64,000 nucleotides of DNA, from assembly GCA_036743375.1 (NCBI GenBank), contig DAINPP010000012.1, positions 1-64,000 of the forward strand. The letters run 5' to 3'. Position numbers and translations under genes: made by a program. Under the pieces are notes generated by a model. It did not search any database, had not been told where the DNA came from, and worked only from the letters and a program-made list of their open reading frames with translations. How positions within the stretch are numbered: the stretch's first letter is position 1; every line of letters starts with the position of its first letter. Below are positions 34,237-43,679 of the stretch, piece by piece. Source of the stretch: DAINPP01 sp036743375 (GTDB taxonomy: Bacteria > Thermotogota > Thermotogae > MWEM01).

Positions 34237-36252
34237 ATGCATACGATCGCTTTATGTGGTAATCCGAATAGTGGAAAAACCTCCGTTTTCAACGCGTTAA
34301 CCGGTGCACATCAGCATGTGGGCAATTGGCCCGGAGTTACGGTAGAACGAAAAGAAGGGGAATTTTCAATCGGTGATGAAAAGTACAAAGTGGTAGATCT
34401 TCCGGGAACCTACAGCCTTTCTGCCAATTCCGCTGATGAAAAAGTCGCCAGGGATTTTATAATAGAGGGAAAACCAGAACTGACGATAGTGGTTATCGAT
34501 CAGACAAATATTGAGAGAAACCTGTATCTTGCCCTTGAGATCATAGAAATGGGACGTCCTGTCTTATTCGCGATGAATATGGATGATGAGGCGACGAAGC
34601 TTGGGATCAGTATAGATACCGAAGGGCTGGCGAGATTTCTGAATATTTCGGCCTGTAAGACGGTTGCAAGTAAAAAAAGGGGAATCGACCAACTCAAAGC
34701 GGCGATAAAAGATTCGGTAGAAAACCAGAAATTCCCCAAACTGATCAGGTTCTCGGAAAAAGCGGAAAGGATAATCGATGAGCTGTCAGTCTATTTCGAT
34801 AAGGTGGAGAAAAAGGAATTAAAAAGATGGTACACCATCAAGACGATGGAAAATGACGATCTCATCGCTGAGAAACTGTCGGAAGAGGACTATGCGAAGA
34901 TTTCTGAAAAGCTTCATGAGATAGAGACGAAACTTGGTAATGAAGCGGATATCCTACTTGCCGAAGAGCGGTATGCGATCATTCACGGGATAGCGAAGGA
35001 ATTTGTCAAAAGGGTGATTACCGAAGAGGGTCGAGAACGGTTGTCTACACAGATAGACAGCGTGGTAACGCATAGAATATGGGGTATACCGATATTCATC
35101 GCCGTGATGTGGCTGATGTTCCAGTCGGCCTTTTTTGTCGGTGGATACCTCGTAGATGTTGTCGATGTATGGTTCAACGATCTGGCCACTTACCTTTCGT
35201 CCGTCATGGGAGATGGTATTTTTTCCTCCTTTATCACCGAAGCGGTTATCGGTGGGCTGGGGGCGTTCTGTGTCTTTCTGCCGCAGTTGTTTATTCTCTT
35301 TCTCTTCATCGCCTTCCTCGGAGATATTGGCTATATGTCAAGGGCGGCGTTTGTAATGGACAGATTTATGCATGGACTGGGACTTCACGGAAAATCATTC
35401 ATACCGATGATACTCGGTTTTGGCTGTACGGTACCCGGTGTTATGGCCGCCAGAACGCTTGAATCGAGAAAAGACAGGATACTGACGATCCTGGTAACCC
35501 CGTTGATGTCATGTGGAGCACGTCTTCCGGTCTATGCGCTCTTTGGAAGCATTTTTTTCCCGGGACATGAAGGAACCGTGACATTTACCTTATACGTCAT
35601 AGGGATTGTACTCGCGATTATCATGGCAAGGCTGTTCAAATCACAGTTCTTTAAGGGGGAAGAGACCATATTTATCATGGAACTGCCACCCTATAGATTT
35701 CCGAGTCCGAGAGAGACATTCGGGCAGGCGTTCAGACACAGTTGGTCATTTCTGAAAAAGGCGGGGACTTTTATCTTCCTTGCGGTGATCGTCATCTGGC
35801 TTCTTTCCGTCTTTCCCGCCGGTGTGAATGCACCAAAAGAGGAAAATTATATAGGAACGATCGGAAAGGTTATGGAACCCGTTTTCAGGCCGCTTGGATT
35901 TGAAGGCTGGGAAGCCGGAGTTGCGCTTACCTTTGGTGTGTTTGCAAAGGAAATTGTTGTTGGAACGTTTGGTACCCTGTTTACGGGGCAGGAACTCGGT
36001 TCCGTGGAAGAATTTGCCGATGCCGGGGTGAAAGGCCCGCTGATTCAGGGATTAAAACATGTTTTCCCGAACAGTCTGGCCGCCTTTTCATTCATGATCT
36101 TTGTGTTGATCTATACGCCCTGTGTTGCAACACTCGCGACGATAAAGCAGGAGATAGGCTGGAAATGGATGCTTTTTACGGCCGTTTACCTCTTTGCTTT
36201 AGCTTATGTTACTTCACTTGTCTTTTATAATGTCGGTTTGTTGTTCATTTAA
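34237..36252 (+). CDS. feoB: Ferrous iron transporter FeoB
   Basis: About 671 residues. The N-terminal G domain has GNPNSGKTS (G1), VDLPGTYSL (G3) and NMDDE at the G4 position, followed by the helical GDI-like domain. The membrane part carries two Gate blocks (GFGCTVPGVMAARTLES, LMSCGARLPVYALF; GVFAKEIVVGTFGTLF) and the terminal YTPCVATLATIKQE. It imports Fe(II) with GTP hydrolysis. ATG at 34237 chosen over TTG at 34234 by SD spacing. Shorter at the C-terminus than E. coli FeoB, as in many anaerobes. Confidence 0.96.
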   Translation: MHTIALCGNPNSGKTSVFNALTGAHQHVGNWPGVTVERKEGEFSIGDEKYKVVDLPGTYSLSANSADEKVARDFIIEGKPELTIVVIDQTNIERNLYLALEIIEMGRPVLFAMNMDDEATKLGISIDTEGLARFLNISACKTVASKKRGIDQLKAAIKDSVENQKFPKLIRFSEKAERIIDELSVYFDKVEKKELKRWYTIKTMENDDLIAEKLSEEDYAKISEKLHEIETKLGNEADILLAEERYAIIHGIAKEFVKRVITEEGRERLSTQIDSVVTHRIWGIPIFIAVMWLMFQSAFFVGGYLVDVVDVWFNDLATYLSSVMGDGIFSSFITEAVIGGLGAFCVFLPQLFILFLFIAFLGDIGYMSRAAFVMDRFMHGLGLHGKSFIPMILGFGCTVPGVMAARTLESRKDRILTILVTPLMSCGARLPVYALFGSIFFPGHEGTVTFTLYVIGIVLAIIMARLFKSQFFKGEETIFIMELPPYRFPSPRETFGQAFRHSWSFLKKAGTFIFLAVIVIWLLSVFPAGVNAPKEENYIGTIGKVMEPVFRPLGFEGWEAGVALTFGVFAKEIVVGTFGTLFTGQELGSVEEFADAGVKGPLIQGLKHVFPNSLAAFSFMIFVLIYTPCVATLATIKQEIGWKWMLFTAVYLFALAYVTSLVFYNVGLLFI

Positions 36253-36300
36253 AAATTCGATTCGATTAAAACTCGCAATCTACAGATATAACGAATGAAA

Positions 36301-36335
36301 ACCAAGGGCCGCAGAATATGCGACCCTTGGTCTTT
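36301..36335 (+). terminator. Intrinsic terminator of the feo operon
   Basis: ACCAAGGG (36301-36308) pairs with CCCTTGGT (36324-36331), with an inner CGCA/TGCG stem, followed by TCTTTTTCTCTTT. Confidence 0.93.
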
Positions 36336-36374
36336 TTCTCTTTCTGTAAAATGGTCTTTCTGATAAACGGGAAA

Positions 36375-36383
36375 TGCTATAAT
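36375..36383 (+). promoter_or_regulatory. Extended -10 element (TGC-TATAAT)
   Basis: TGCTATAAT at 36375-36383, 26 bases before the GTG start of the next gene. The -35 region is poor, consistent with extended -10 recognition. Confidence 0.5.
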
Positions 36384-36408
36384 AACGATCAGAAAGAGAG
36401 GTGTTTTT

Positions 36409-36867
36409 GTGTCAAAGATGATGTATATCGGTATTGGTTATGAGATTATCAATGATTTTATCAACGAAGCGATTGTCAGACAGAATGAAAGTGTGGACAG
36501 TCTTGACGTTCTGATAGAGAATAGAACGGTGAAACTATCCGTTTCGGGAAACTTTAAAAAGATCAGGGGCAATCTGAAGTTTGACCTTGAACTTGAGGAA
36601 TACGCTGAAAATCTGACCTCAACACAGACCATTGTCTTTTCGGTCACGCCGGTAGGTGCCTTGTCGAAAATGGCCATGACGAGTGTGAAAATGCTTCAGG
36701 GTAAGTTGGAACCCTTTGTGCTGTTTAAGAAAAATCTTCTGATCGTTAACGTCTTTGAGATCGTGAAGGCTCAGAAGCCGGAGATGCTGTCGTGGCTGGA
36801 AAATTACAGACTCAGGAGTCTTTCCATAGAATCCGGCATGATAATGGCAAATCTTGAAAAGAAATGA
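36409..36867 (+). CDS. Unknown 152-residue protein
   Basis: I do not recognise the family. It is soluble, with alternating beta segments in the first 90 residues (DSLDVLIENRTVKLSVSG, LKFDLELEEY, TQTIVFSVTPVG) and mixed helices after. The overall feel is a compact beta-sandwich or barrel with a helical end. It starts at GTG five bases after GAGAGGTG. It has its own promoter and is followed by another promoter-like site, so may be monocistronic. Confidence 0.72.
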   Translation: MSKMMYIGIGYEIINDFINEAIVRQNESVDSLDVLIENRTVKLSVSGNFKKIRGNLKFDLELEEYAENLTSTQTIVFSVTPVGALSKMAMTSVKMLQGKLEPFVLFKKNLLIVNVFEIVKAQKPEMLSWLENYRLRSLSIESGMIMANLEKK

Positions 36868-36903
36868 TTGGAAGGCTTTCAAAAAAACATAAAAATGTAA
36901 ATA

Positions 36904-36912
36904 TGCTATAAT
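36904..36912 (+). promoter_or_regulatory. Extended -10 element (TGC-TATAAT)
   Basis: TGCTATAAT at 36904-36912, about 40 bases before the next ATG. It is the same nonamer as the element at 36375. Confidence 0.5.
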
Positions 36913-36951
36913 ATTATAGGATGAGGTTAAATTTAAAAAGAAGGAGGGATA

Positions 36952-37815
36952 ATGATAGCCGCTCAACTGTTTTTTGGTAATCATGAAAATATGAAAAAAA
37001 CAAAAATCACAAATGAGATGGTCAGGCTGATCAGCGACGGTAAGACTAAGGCGGAGATATTTTCATCACTCATAGAGACGTTTGGATTAAAATATCAGAA
37101 TCTTATCTCGGAGATCCTGCATTTTGAGTATGAATACCTGAGTAATAAATACGATCCGATCAAAAAGATACAGAATGATCTGATTTCATTGACGGATATT
37201 TATACCACAAGGGCGGAGGTCCTTTCAGAACTTGTAAAGAGGCATGGGACGAGGTATCAGGATATTATTTTCAAGGTGATGAACCAGGATTATCTGGAAT
37301 TGAAAAAAGAGTATGAAACCTCTAATCGTATCATTCATGAAGAGCATGGTGTGGATTATACGATCTTTTTTAACCTCAGCGAGAAATCAAAACTTTATAA
37401 AAAGGACAGGGAAAATTACAAGACCTCAAAGGAATTTTATCTCGGAGATGATACGTTGGTGGGTGCCATAGAAATTTCTCAGGGAAAACTTTTCATAGAA
37501 GCGTATTCTTATGGGAATAACCGGGTGCTGACGGCGTTGAATTATATTACCGTCCTGAACGCCTTCTTTGAACCGGATTTTGTTATGGTCATTTCTCAAC
37601 TGATTGCAACGGATATCATACAGAAATTTGAAGAGGATGAATTTGAGGATCTTTCGAGTACGATCAATAATGGGCAAATCACTTTGAAACGAAAAAGGGC
37701 CTATTCGGAATTTGAAAATGGGCAGGAAAATGAATTTTTATTCAACGTCTTTTACAATCTCGATCCGGATATGATTAACATGACGATTGTAGGGGACCGG
37801 GTGGATAATATCTGA
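36952..37815 (+). CDS. Unknown 287-residue protein with a duplicated helical unit
   Basis: No family recognised. Residues 21-68 and 75-122 are two copies of one unit with a 54-residue period. Both copies share N-[ED]-[ML]-[VI], then T-[KR]-A-E, L, G, [KR]-Y-Q, and end in an acidic Y-rich helix. The unit looks like a DNA- or protein-binding helical bundle. The C-terminal 150 residues are alpha/beta with FYLGDDTLVGAIEIS and VMVISQLIATDIIQKF. The start ATG follows GGAGGG closely. It precedes the GH13 gene by 20 bases, suggesting a shared transcript. Confidence 0.68.
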   Translation: MIAAQLFFGNHENMKKTKITNEMVRLISDGKTKAEIFSSLIETFGLKYQNLISEILHFEYEYLSNKYDPIKKIQNDLISLTDIYTTRAEVLSELVKRHGTRYQDIIFKVMNQDYLELKKEYETSNRIIHEEHGVDYTIFFNLSEKSKLYKKDRENYKTSKEFYLGDDTLVGAIEISQGKLFIEAYSYGNNRVLTALNYITVLNAFFEPDFVMVISQLIATDIIQKFEEDEFEDLSSTINNGQITLKRKRAYSEFENGQENEFLFNVFYNLDPDMINMTIVGDRVDNI

Positions 37816-37835
37816 ACAGAAGAAGGGATGAGAAG

Positions 37836-39482
37836 ATGAAGTGGTGGAAAAATGCCGTTGCCTATCAGATTTATCCGAAGAGTTTTATGGATAGCAACAA
37901 CGATGGGAAAGGCGATTTGAGGGGAATTACCTCAAAACTTGATTATCTGAAGGATCTTGGAATAGATTTAATCTGGCTTTCTCCCGTCTATCAATCGCCG
38001 ATGAAGGATAATGGGTATGATGTCAGTGACTATTATTGCATCGATGAGACCTACGGAACGATGGATGATTTTGATGAATTGCTTGAAGAAGCGCATAAAA
38101 GAGGTATACGTCTCGTCATGGATCTGGTTATCAACCATTCTTCGGATCAGCATGAATGGTTTAAGCAGGCCAGAGAATCCAGGGAGTCCAAATACAGGGA
38201 TTATTACTGGTGGAGAGATCCAAAAGACGGAAGGGAACCCAACAACTGGGCGGGATATTTTCATGAGACGGTCTGGACTTATGATGATAAGACGGGTCAG
38301 TATTATCTCGGATTATTTTCTCCTTATCAGCCGGATCTGAACTGGGAAAATCCGGATCTGAGAGAAGACTTGTACAGGATGATCAACTGGTGGCTTGAAA
38401 AGGGCCTGGACGGGTTCAGGCTTGATGCGATCAACCTGATTTCAAAAGTCCCCGGCTTGCCGAACAATGAAGACGATGGAACGGATTCGGAGTTTATCTT
38501 CAGTCACAAGTATTTTGTGGACGGTCCCCGTGTCCATGAATTTTTCCACGAGATGCATGAAAAGACTTTTAAACCTTATAATGCCTGTTCAATAGGTGAA
38601 TGTGGATTTGTGAATACGGAGAGGGCACTCGGATTTACCGTACCTGAACGGGAAGAACTGGACATGGTCTTTACCTTTGAGCATACGGATTACTATAATC
38701 AGACAGGTCGGGATGTGTCCAAACTGAAGGAAATCATCAGCAAATGGCAGTTGGATCTGCATAACAAGGGGTGGAGTGGGATCTGCTTCTCAAATCATGA
38801 TCAGCCCAGAATCGTATCGTGCTTTGGAGATGCAAAACAATACCGGGTTGAATCGGCGAAACTCTTTGCCATGCTTTTACTGACGATTGAGGGGACTCCG
38901 TTTATCTATCAGGGAGAAGAACTTGGCTTACCCAACACGGAATACGATACGATCGAAGATTATGATGATATATCCGCCAAGAAACTGTACCGGGTCAGAA
39001 AGCGGGAAGGTCTGGATGAACTGTCCATCATGGAGGAAGTCCGACTTAAGGGGAGAGACCGCTCAAGGAGTCCGATGCATTGGGACTCTTCAGAATTTCT
39101 CGGTTTTTCGGAGAAATGTGCCTGGATAAAACCGAATTTGAGGGACAGGAATATCAACGTTGCCGACTCGTTGAGTGCTGATGATTCCGTATTGAATTTC
39201 TATAAACGGATGATAAGACTCCGAAAAGAGCATCAGACACTCAATACGGGGGTGTATGAACTCCTTGAGACGGATTCGGAGATCTTTGCCTTTACCAAGT
39301 CTTCCCCGGAGGAGTGTTTTATGATTATTCTGAACTCTTCGGAAACTGAACGACGATTCGACGGTAAAAAGATAACGGCGGATGCCGAACTTGTTATCGG
39401 TAATTATAACGATAGACATGAGATAAACGGAAATTGTTTAACGCTTAGACCTTATGAAGCGATTTTATTAAAACTGAGATAA
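37836..39482 (+). CDS. GH13 alpha-glucosidase (oligo-1,6-glucosidase type)
   Basis: A 548-residue cytoplasmic enzyme without a signal peptide that cuts short alpha-glucosides. The four GH13 regions are visible: LVMDLVINHSS (I), GLDGFRLDAINLI with the nucleophile Asp (II), IGECGF with the acid Glu (III) and FSNHDQPR (IV). QPDLNWENPDLREDL is the usual segment before region II. It resembles the GH13_31 group (MalL, trehalose-6-phosphate hydrolase). The neighbouring glgD/glgC suggest a link to alpha-glucan turnover. Confidence 0.92.
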   Translation: MKWWKNAVAYQIYPKSFMDSNNDGKGDLRGITSKLDYLKDLGIDLIWLSPVYQSPMKDNGYDVSDYYCIDETYGTMDDFDELLEEAHKRGIRLVMDLVINHSSDQHEWFKQARESRESKYRDYYWWRDPKDGREPNNWAGYFHETVWTYDDKTGQYYLGLFSPYQPDLNWENPDLREDLYRMINWWLEKGLDGFRLDAINLISKVPGLPNNEDDGTDSEFIFSHKYFVDGPRVHEFFHEMHEKTFKPYNACSIGECGFVNTERALGFTVPEREELDMVFTFEHTDYYNQTGRDVSKLKEIISKWQLDLHNKGWSGICFSNHDQPRIVSCFGDAKQYRVESAKLFAMLLLTIEGTPFIYQGEELGLPNTEYDTIEDYDDISAKKLYRVRKREGLDELSIMEEVRLKGRDRSRSPMHWDSSEFLGFSEKCAWIKPNLRDRNINVADSLSADDSVLNFYKRMIRLRKEHQTLNTGVYELLETDSEIFAFTKSSPEECFMIILNSSETERRFDGKKITADAELVIGNYNDRHEINGNCLTLRPYEAILLKLR

Positions 39483-39493
39483 TAGCGTATACA

Positions 39494-39522
39494 GGCCGGG
39501 TAAGTTTTGAATCTGCCCGGCC
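39494..39522 (+). terminator. Likely terminator after the GH13 gene
   Basis: GGCCGGG (39494-39500) pairs with CCCGGCC (39516-39522). There is no good T-run after it, so strength is uncertain. Confidence 0.5.
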
Positions 39523-39715
39523 GATTACGATTGAAAGGATTTATTTCCGGTTTTACTTCGACGGAAAGTACAACTTCATGACAGAAAAGAGAATTTTAGC
39601 AATCTGATTTCTTTAATGAATTATTAATTCAATCAATTTGATTTTAATTTCTATATTCAAAGATGGTATAATTTTATAAAAGCTGAAAATCACTCCAAAA
39701 GGGGGTTAAATCAAT
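39523..39715 (+). promoter_or_regulatory. Intergenic region with extended -10 promoter for glgDC
   Basis: No gene seen. TGGTATAAT at 39664-39672 is an extended -10 element, and AAAGGGGG lies ten bases before the glgD ATG. The AT-rich stretch 39600-39660 may act as an upstream element. Confidence 0.55.
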
Positions 39716-40834
39716 ATGAAGGTATTAGGTTTAATATTTGCCGGGGGTCGAGGAGAGAATCTTGGTTTGTTGACAACGAAGAGGGCAAGCGCTGCTTTAC
39801 CCGTTGCTGGAAAATACAGGATGATTGATTTTACTTTATCGAATATGGTGGCTTCAAACATCAGAAGGGTAGGGGTTCTCACACAATACAGCCCGAGAAG
39901 TCTCATCGATCATCTCGGTTCGGGAAAAGAATGGGATCTTGACAGAAAACACGGTGGATTGACGTTGTTGCAGCCGTATATGGCGATTAACAACAAATAC
40001 TGGTATCGAGGTACCGGTGATGCCATTCATCAGAATATGACTTTCCTGAGAAGAAGTGATGAGGATTATGTGCTGATGGCTTCGGGAGATCATATTTATA
40101 CGATGAATTACTCGGAACTGTTTAATTATCATTTTTCAAAAGGGGCCGATGTGACCTTTCTTTATAAAGAAATGGATGAGTCCTACGACCTGACTCAGTA
40201 TGGCCAGCTGGAACTAACGGAAGATGGAAGGATTACCAATTTTTATGAAAAACCAGAAGAGATAAGATCCAATAAGGCTTTTCTCGGTGTTTATTTCATC
40301 AACAAGCATCTGTTGATGGATCTTCTTTACAACACGATACCGCAGTCCGCCGGTTACGATATTCTTCTCGACGTTCTGATTCCGAATCTCCATAAACTCA
40401 GATTCTATGGATATAAATTCGATGGCTACTGGAGAAATACAAAAAAAGGTATCAATGAGTATTTCCGAATCAATCAGGATCTTCTTGATGAAAATGTCAG
40501 AAATCAGTTGTTTTACACCCGAAATACCGTTCATACCAAGCTGAAGGATCTCCCTTCGCCCAAATGTACGGGAACTGCCCATGTGAAGAATTCTATCGTA
40601 TCCGATGGCTGTATCATCAGCGGAAGGGTGATTAATTCTGTCATTTCACGAGGTGTTCAGATCAAGGCGGGAGCCGTTGTCGAAAATTCGATCATCATGC
40701 AGGATACGATTGTGGAAGAAGGGGCTCATGTGAAATATTCCGTTTTTGATAAAGAATGTAATATCAGAACGGAAAAACGCCTGATCGGTAGAAAAGATGA
40801 CCTTCTCGTATTTGAGAAGGGAAGCGTAGTTTAG
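39716..40834 (+). CDS. glgD: Glucose-1-phosphate adenylyltransferase, GlgD-type subunit
   Basis: A 372-residue paralogue of GlgC, shorter than the catalytic subunit. The nucleotide loop that reads GGxGTRL in GlgC is AGGRGENLGLLT, so the key Arg/Thr are changed. KRASAALPVAGKYRMIDF, DHLGSGKEWDLDRKHGG and GTGDAIHQN are retained. The C-terminal left-handed beta-helix is present (VINSVISRGVQIKAGAVVENS). GlgD modulates GlgC in Firmicutes and Thermotogota rather than working alone. Eight bases upstream of the glgC TTG and 13 from its likely ATG. Confidence 0.9.
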   Translation: MKVLGLIFAGGRGENLGLLTTKRASAALPVAGKYRMIDFTLSNMVASNIRRVGVLTQYSPRSLIDHLGSGKEWDLDRKHGGLTLLQPYMAINNKYWYRGTGDAIHQNMTFLRRSDEDYVLMASGDHIYTMNYSELFNYHFSKGADVTFLYKEMDESYDLTQYGQLELTEDGRITNFYEKPEEIRSNKAFLGVYFINKHLLMDLLYNTIPQSAGYDILLDVLIPNLHKLRFYGYKFDGYWRNTKKGINEYFRINQDLLDENVRNQLFYTRNTVHTKLKDLPSPKCTGTAHVKNSIVSDGCIISGRVINSVISRGVQIKAGAVVENSIIMQDTIVEEGAHVKYSVFDKECNIRTEKRLIGRKDDLLVFEKGSVV

Positions 40835-40847
40835 GGGGGGATTGAAT

Positions 40848-42107
40848 ATGCAGTCATCTATAGTGGCCATGATACTGGCGGGTGGACAGGGAACAAGACT
40901 CGGTGTTTTAACGGATGATATCGCAAAACCCGCGGTACCTTTTGGTGGAAAATACAGAATCATCGATTTTGCACTCAGCAATTGTGTTAATTCCGGAATC
41001 TATAAAGTGGGGGTTCTGACACAGTATAAACCGCATAAGCTGAATTCTCACATAGGCATCGGCCGGCCTTGGGATCTGGACCGTAAAGGCGGCGGTGTAA
41101 CGATTCTTCAACCGTATACCTACGAGAGCGGTAATGCCTGGTTTAAGGGAACGGCGGATGCCATTTATGAAAATCTTGACTATCTGGATCAGATGAATCC
41201 GAAATATGTCCTCCTCCTCTCCGGCGATCATATCTATGGAATGGATTATATGGACATGCTGACATTCCATATTTCAAAACATGCAAAGGCGAGTTGCGCC
41301 TGCATGAATGTACCGTTGAATGAGACTTACCGGTTCGGAATAATGGTAACGGATATCTCGAAAAAGATAATCGAATTTCAGGAAAAACCGGAGCACGCAA
41401 AGAGTACACTGGCCTCTCTCGGGATTTATATCTTTAACTGGGAGTATCTCAGGGAGCTGCTGGTTGAAGATGCGGCAAAGGAAGACTCAAGCCATGACTT
41501 TGGAAAGGATATCATTCCAAAAATTGTTGAAGACAAAGAAGCGCTTTACGCCTTTGAATATGAAGGATACTGGCGAGATGTCGGAACCATTCATTCATAC
41601 TGGGAAGCCAATCTGGAACTGATCCAGGCGATTCCGCAGTTAAACCTCTATAACAGTTCGTGGCGTTTTTATACCAGAACACAGGAAATGCCCCCTGCCT
41701 TCTTCGGGCCTGATTCTGTATCCACGAACAGTCTTGTCAGCGAAGGGTGTGAGATAAACGGTGTACTTGACAGATCCATACTGTTCCAGGGGGTAGAAGT
41801 GGGAAGCGGTTCGATTATCAAAGATTCTATTTTACTCACCGGGGCCAAAATAGGTGAGAATGTGGAAATCACAAATTCTATCATCTCGGAAAATACGGTG
41901 ATTAAGAATAACGTCAGGATAGGTGTCGGAGAGTATGCTGAAAATGAAGAAAGTCAGAAGATCTACAATTCACCTATTTCTATTGTAGGATATAATGCAA
42001 TCATTCCTGAAAATGCTATAATTGGAAAGAATTGTGTGATACATTCGGGAGTTACCCCTGAAAGTACGGACAATTGGGAAATTGCGAGCGGTAAAGTGGT
42101 AAAATAG
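40848..42107 (+). CDS. glgC: Glucose-1-phosphate adenylyltransferase catalytic subunit
   Basis: A 419-residue enzyme making ADP-glucose from glucose-1-phosphate and ATP for glycogen synthesis. LAGGQGTRLGVLT is the intact pyrophosphorylase loop; KPAVPFGGKYRIIDF, GTADAIYEN, SGDHIYGMDY (metal Asp) and FQEKPEHAKS (G1P Glu/Lys) follow. The C-terminal third is a beta-helix. ATG 40848 is chosen because GGGGGGA sits six bases before it; the upstream TTG is inside that spacing. Confidence 0.95.
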   Translation: MQSSIVAMILAGGQGTRLGVLTDDIAKPAVPFGGKYRIIDFALSNCVNSGIYKVGVLTQYKPHKLNSHIGIGRPWDLDRKGGGVTILQPYTYESGNAWFKGTADAIYENLDYLDQMNPKYVLLLSGDHIYGMDYMDMLTFHISKHAKASCACMNVPLNETYRFGIMVTDISKKIIEFQEKPEHAKSTLASLGIYIFNWEYLRELLVEDAAKEDSSHDFGKDIIPKIVEDKEALYAFEYEGYWRDVGTIHSYWEANLELIQAIPQLNLYNSSWRFYTRTQEMPPAFFGPDSVSTNSLVSEGCEINGVLDRSILFQGVEVGSGSIIKDSILLTGAKIGENVEITNSIISENTVIKNNVRIGVGEYAENEESQKIYNSPISIVGYNAIIPENAIIGKNCVIHSGVTPESTDNWEIASGKVVK

Positions 42108-42116
42108 ACAGTGAAT

Positions 42117-42144
42117 CCCCGGTCCTGAACGGATCGGGGTTTAA
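42117..42144 (+). terminator. Terminator after glgC
   Basis: CCCCGGTCC (42117-42125) and GGATCGGGG (42131-42139) form nine pairs including one G-U, followed by TTTAAT. Confidence 0.75.
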
Positions 42145-42170
42145 TACATCGGCTGAAAAAGGGGACTTGG

Positions 42171-43217
42171 ATGTTTTTTGATTTTTTCTCAATAAAGATT
42201 AAGGCAGAAAGTAAAGCAACAGATGAAGCGTTTATAGGTTATTTTTTCGGTAAAACAAATGAAACACTGGAATATCGTTTTATCTGCTTTCCGAGAAGGT
42301 ATTCAAAACAGGCGGGATTGGATCTGAATCTTCCGCTGTCGGATTTCAAAGATTCTCTATCGGCGTTTTATCAGGAACTCATGGCGCATACGGCAGAAAT
42401 CAGCGACATGACCGGTGAGTTCATGAGATATCTTCATGTACAGATCAAGAAGATGGGAGGACGCGAATCGGTTGCTCTGCGCCTGACGAAGATTATTGAG
42501 AATGAAGAAGGGGAAATGATCAGGCTTGAGATACTGGATATCTTTAAAAACTGGACGAGTACGATTGATATGGAAATCATCGTCGAAACTTCTACCTATG
42601 AGGAAATGACGACGACGTTCCTGAGTGGCGTAGACAGTGAAAGTTTCCTCCATTCCCTGAAAGAAAGACATGATCTGATGGCCCTGCCGGAAATTTATCC
42701 GATCGTGGATCCGCTTGATGGTGTATCGATTGACACGTTTGATATCGGCGATACCCTGTATTGTACGGTTATCGGATTTACGGAGGAATTTGAACAGCAA
42801 AAACTCATCAGTGAGTTTCCGAGTCACTTTGATGCGGAAAACAAGAACACGGTTCCACTCGAGGCCATCATTGTATCAAAGGAAATACTCCCGTCGGTAT
42901 CAAAGAATTTTGTGATGATAAAGGTGCAGATCGGATCATCCTTCATCGCAAAATCCATCGTATTGAGGAGTATTCGGTTGATGTACGACCCGGATAAGAT
43001 GAAAAAAAGGCTGACAAATCTCAAGAATGAAGCGGATGACGAATCCCTTTCACTCGCCGAGGTGATGTCCAAATACAGAAGTGCTCAAAATTCAACCGTA
43101 AAAAAACTGGAAGAAAAAAGGAGTTCCAATTTTGGTGATTTTTTTCTTTCCATGATCTTACTGTTCATGATTGCCGGGTTGATCATCATCATCATCTATT
43201 TTTTTCTGCTGTCATAA
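42171..43217 (+). CDS. Unknown tail-anchored membrane protein
   Basis: A 348-residue protein, no family recognised. It has a large cytoplasmic alpha/beta part and a single C-terminal membrane helix (LSMILLFMIAGLIIIIIYFF) that ends two residues from the stop, so it is tail-anchored with the bulk in the cytoplasm. The linker before the helix is Ser/Lys-rich. AAGGGGAC lies before ATG. Its last 22 bases overlap the end of the convergent TPR gene. Confidence 0.7.
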   Translation: MFFDFFSIKIKAESKATDEAFIGYFFGKTNETLEYRFICFPRRYSKQAGLDLNLPLSDFKDSLSAFYQELMAHTAEISDMTGEFMRYLHVQIKKMGGRESVALRLTKIIENEEGEMIRLEILDIFKNWTSTIDMEIIVETSTYEEMTTTFLSGVDSESFLHSLKERHDLMALPEIYPIVDPLDGVSIDTFDIGDTLYCTVIGFTEEFEQQKLISEFPSHFDAENKNTVPLEAIIVSKEILPSVSKNFVMIKVQIGSSFIAKSIVLRSIRLMYDPDKMKKRLTNLKNEADDESLSLAEVMSKYRSAQNSTVKKLEEKRSSNFGDFFLSMILLFMIAGLIIIIIYFFLLS

Positions 43218-43678
43218 TACGATTTCATCTTCACCGTTTTTTCAACGAGCGCAAGTTCCTGATTCCAGACACTGTTTGATTTCAATTCAGCAAGATATGG
43301 GGTGGCTCTTTCCGCTTCCCCCTTACTCACCAGTGTATACACCTTCCCGATCAACGATTCGTTGTAGGATTCATCTCGGTAGGTTACCTTTTCAAAATAG
43401 TTAAAGGCCTGATCATATTCTTTCATCTTCAGATAACAGATGCCGAGTCCGATATATACCCGGTCGCTTTCAAGACCGAGCTTCAGACAATGCTGGAAGA
43501 CTTGACGTGCGAGATCAAAATCGTCTTTTTCAATAAAGGCAACACCCATATTGTAATAGACCAGAGGGTTTTCAGGATCATCCTCTATGATATCCGCATA
43601 AAGACTTAGGGCATCTTTAACGCGTCCCCTTTTCAGAATGGCGTTGGCTTTTTTCAGTCTGACCGTAGTTTCGTTCAT
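43196..43678 (-). CDS. Tetratricopeptide-repeat protein
   Basis: A 160-residue cytoplasmic protein of about three TPR units (AKDALSLYADIIEDDPENPLVYYNMGVAF; FDLARQVFQHCLKLGLESDRVYIGLGICYL; YDQAFNYFEKVTYRDESYNESLIGKVY). It acts as a protein-binding scaffold. The start ATG 43678 lies one base after the stop of the upstream gene, and the SD (CGGAGAA) is inside that gene's end, showing tight coupling. It is the last gene of the rsmA-to-TPR transcript. Confidence 0.85.
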   Translation of the reverse strand: MNETTVRLKKANAILKRGRVKDALSLYADIIEDDPENPLVYYNMGVAFIEKDDFDLARQVFQHCLKLGLESDRVYIGLGICYLKMKEYDQAFNYFEKVTYRDESYNESLIGKVYTLVSKGEAERATPYLAELKSNSVWNQELALVEKTVKMKSYYDSRKK

Positions 43679-43679
43679 G

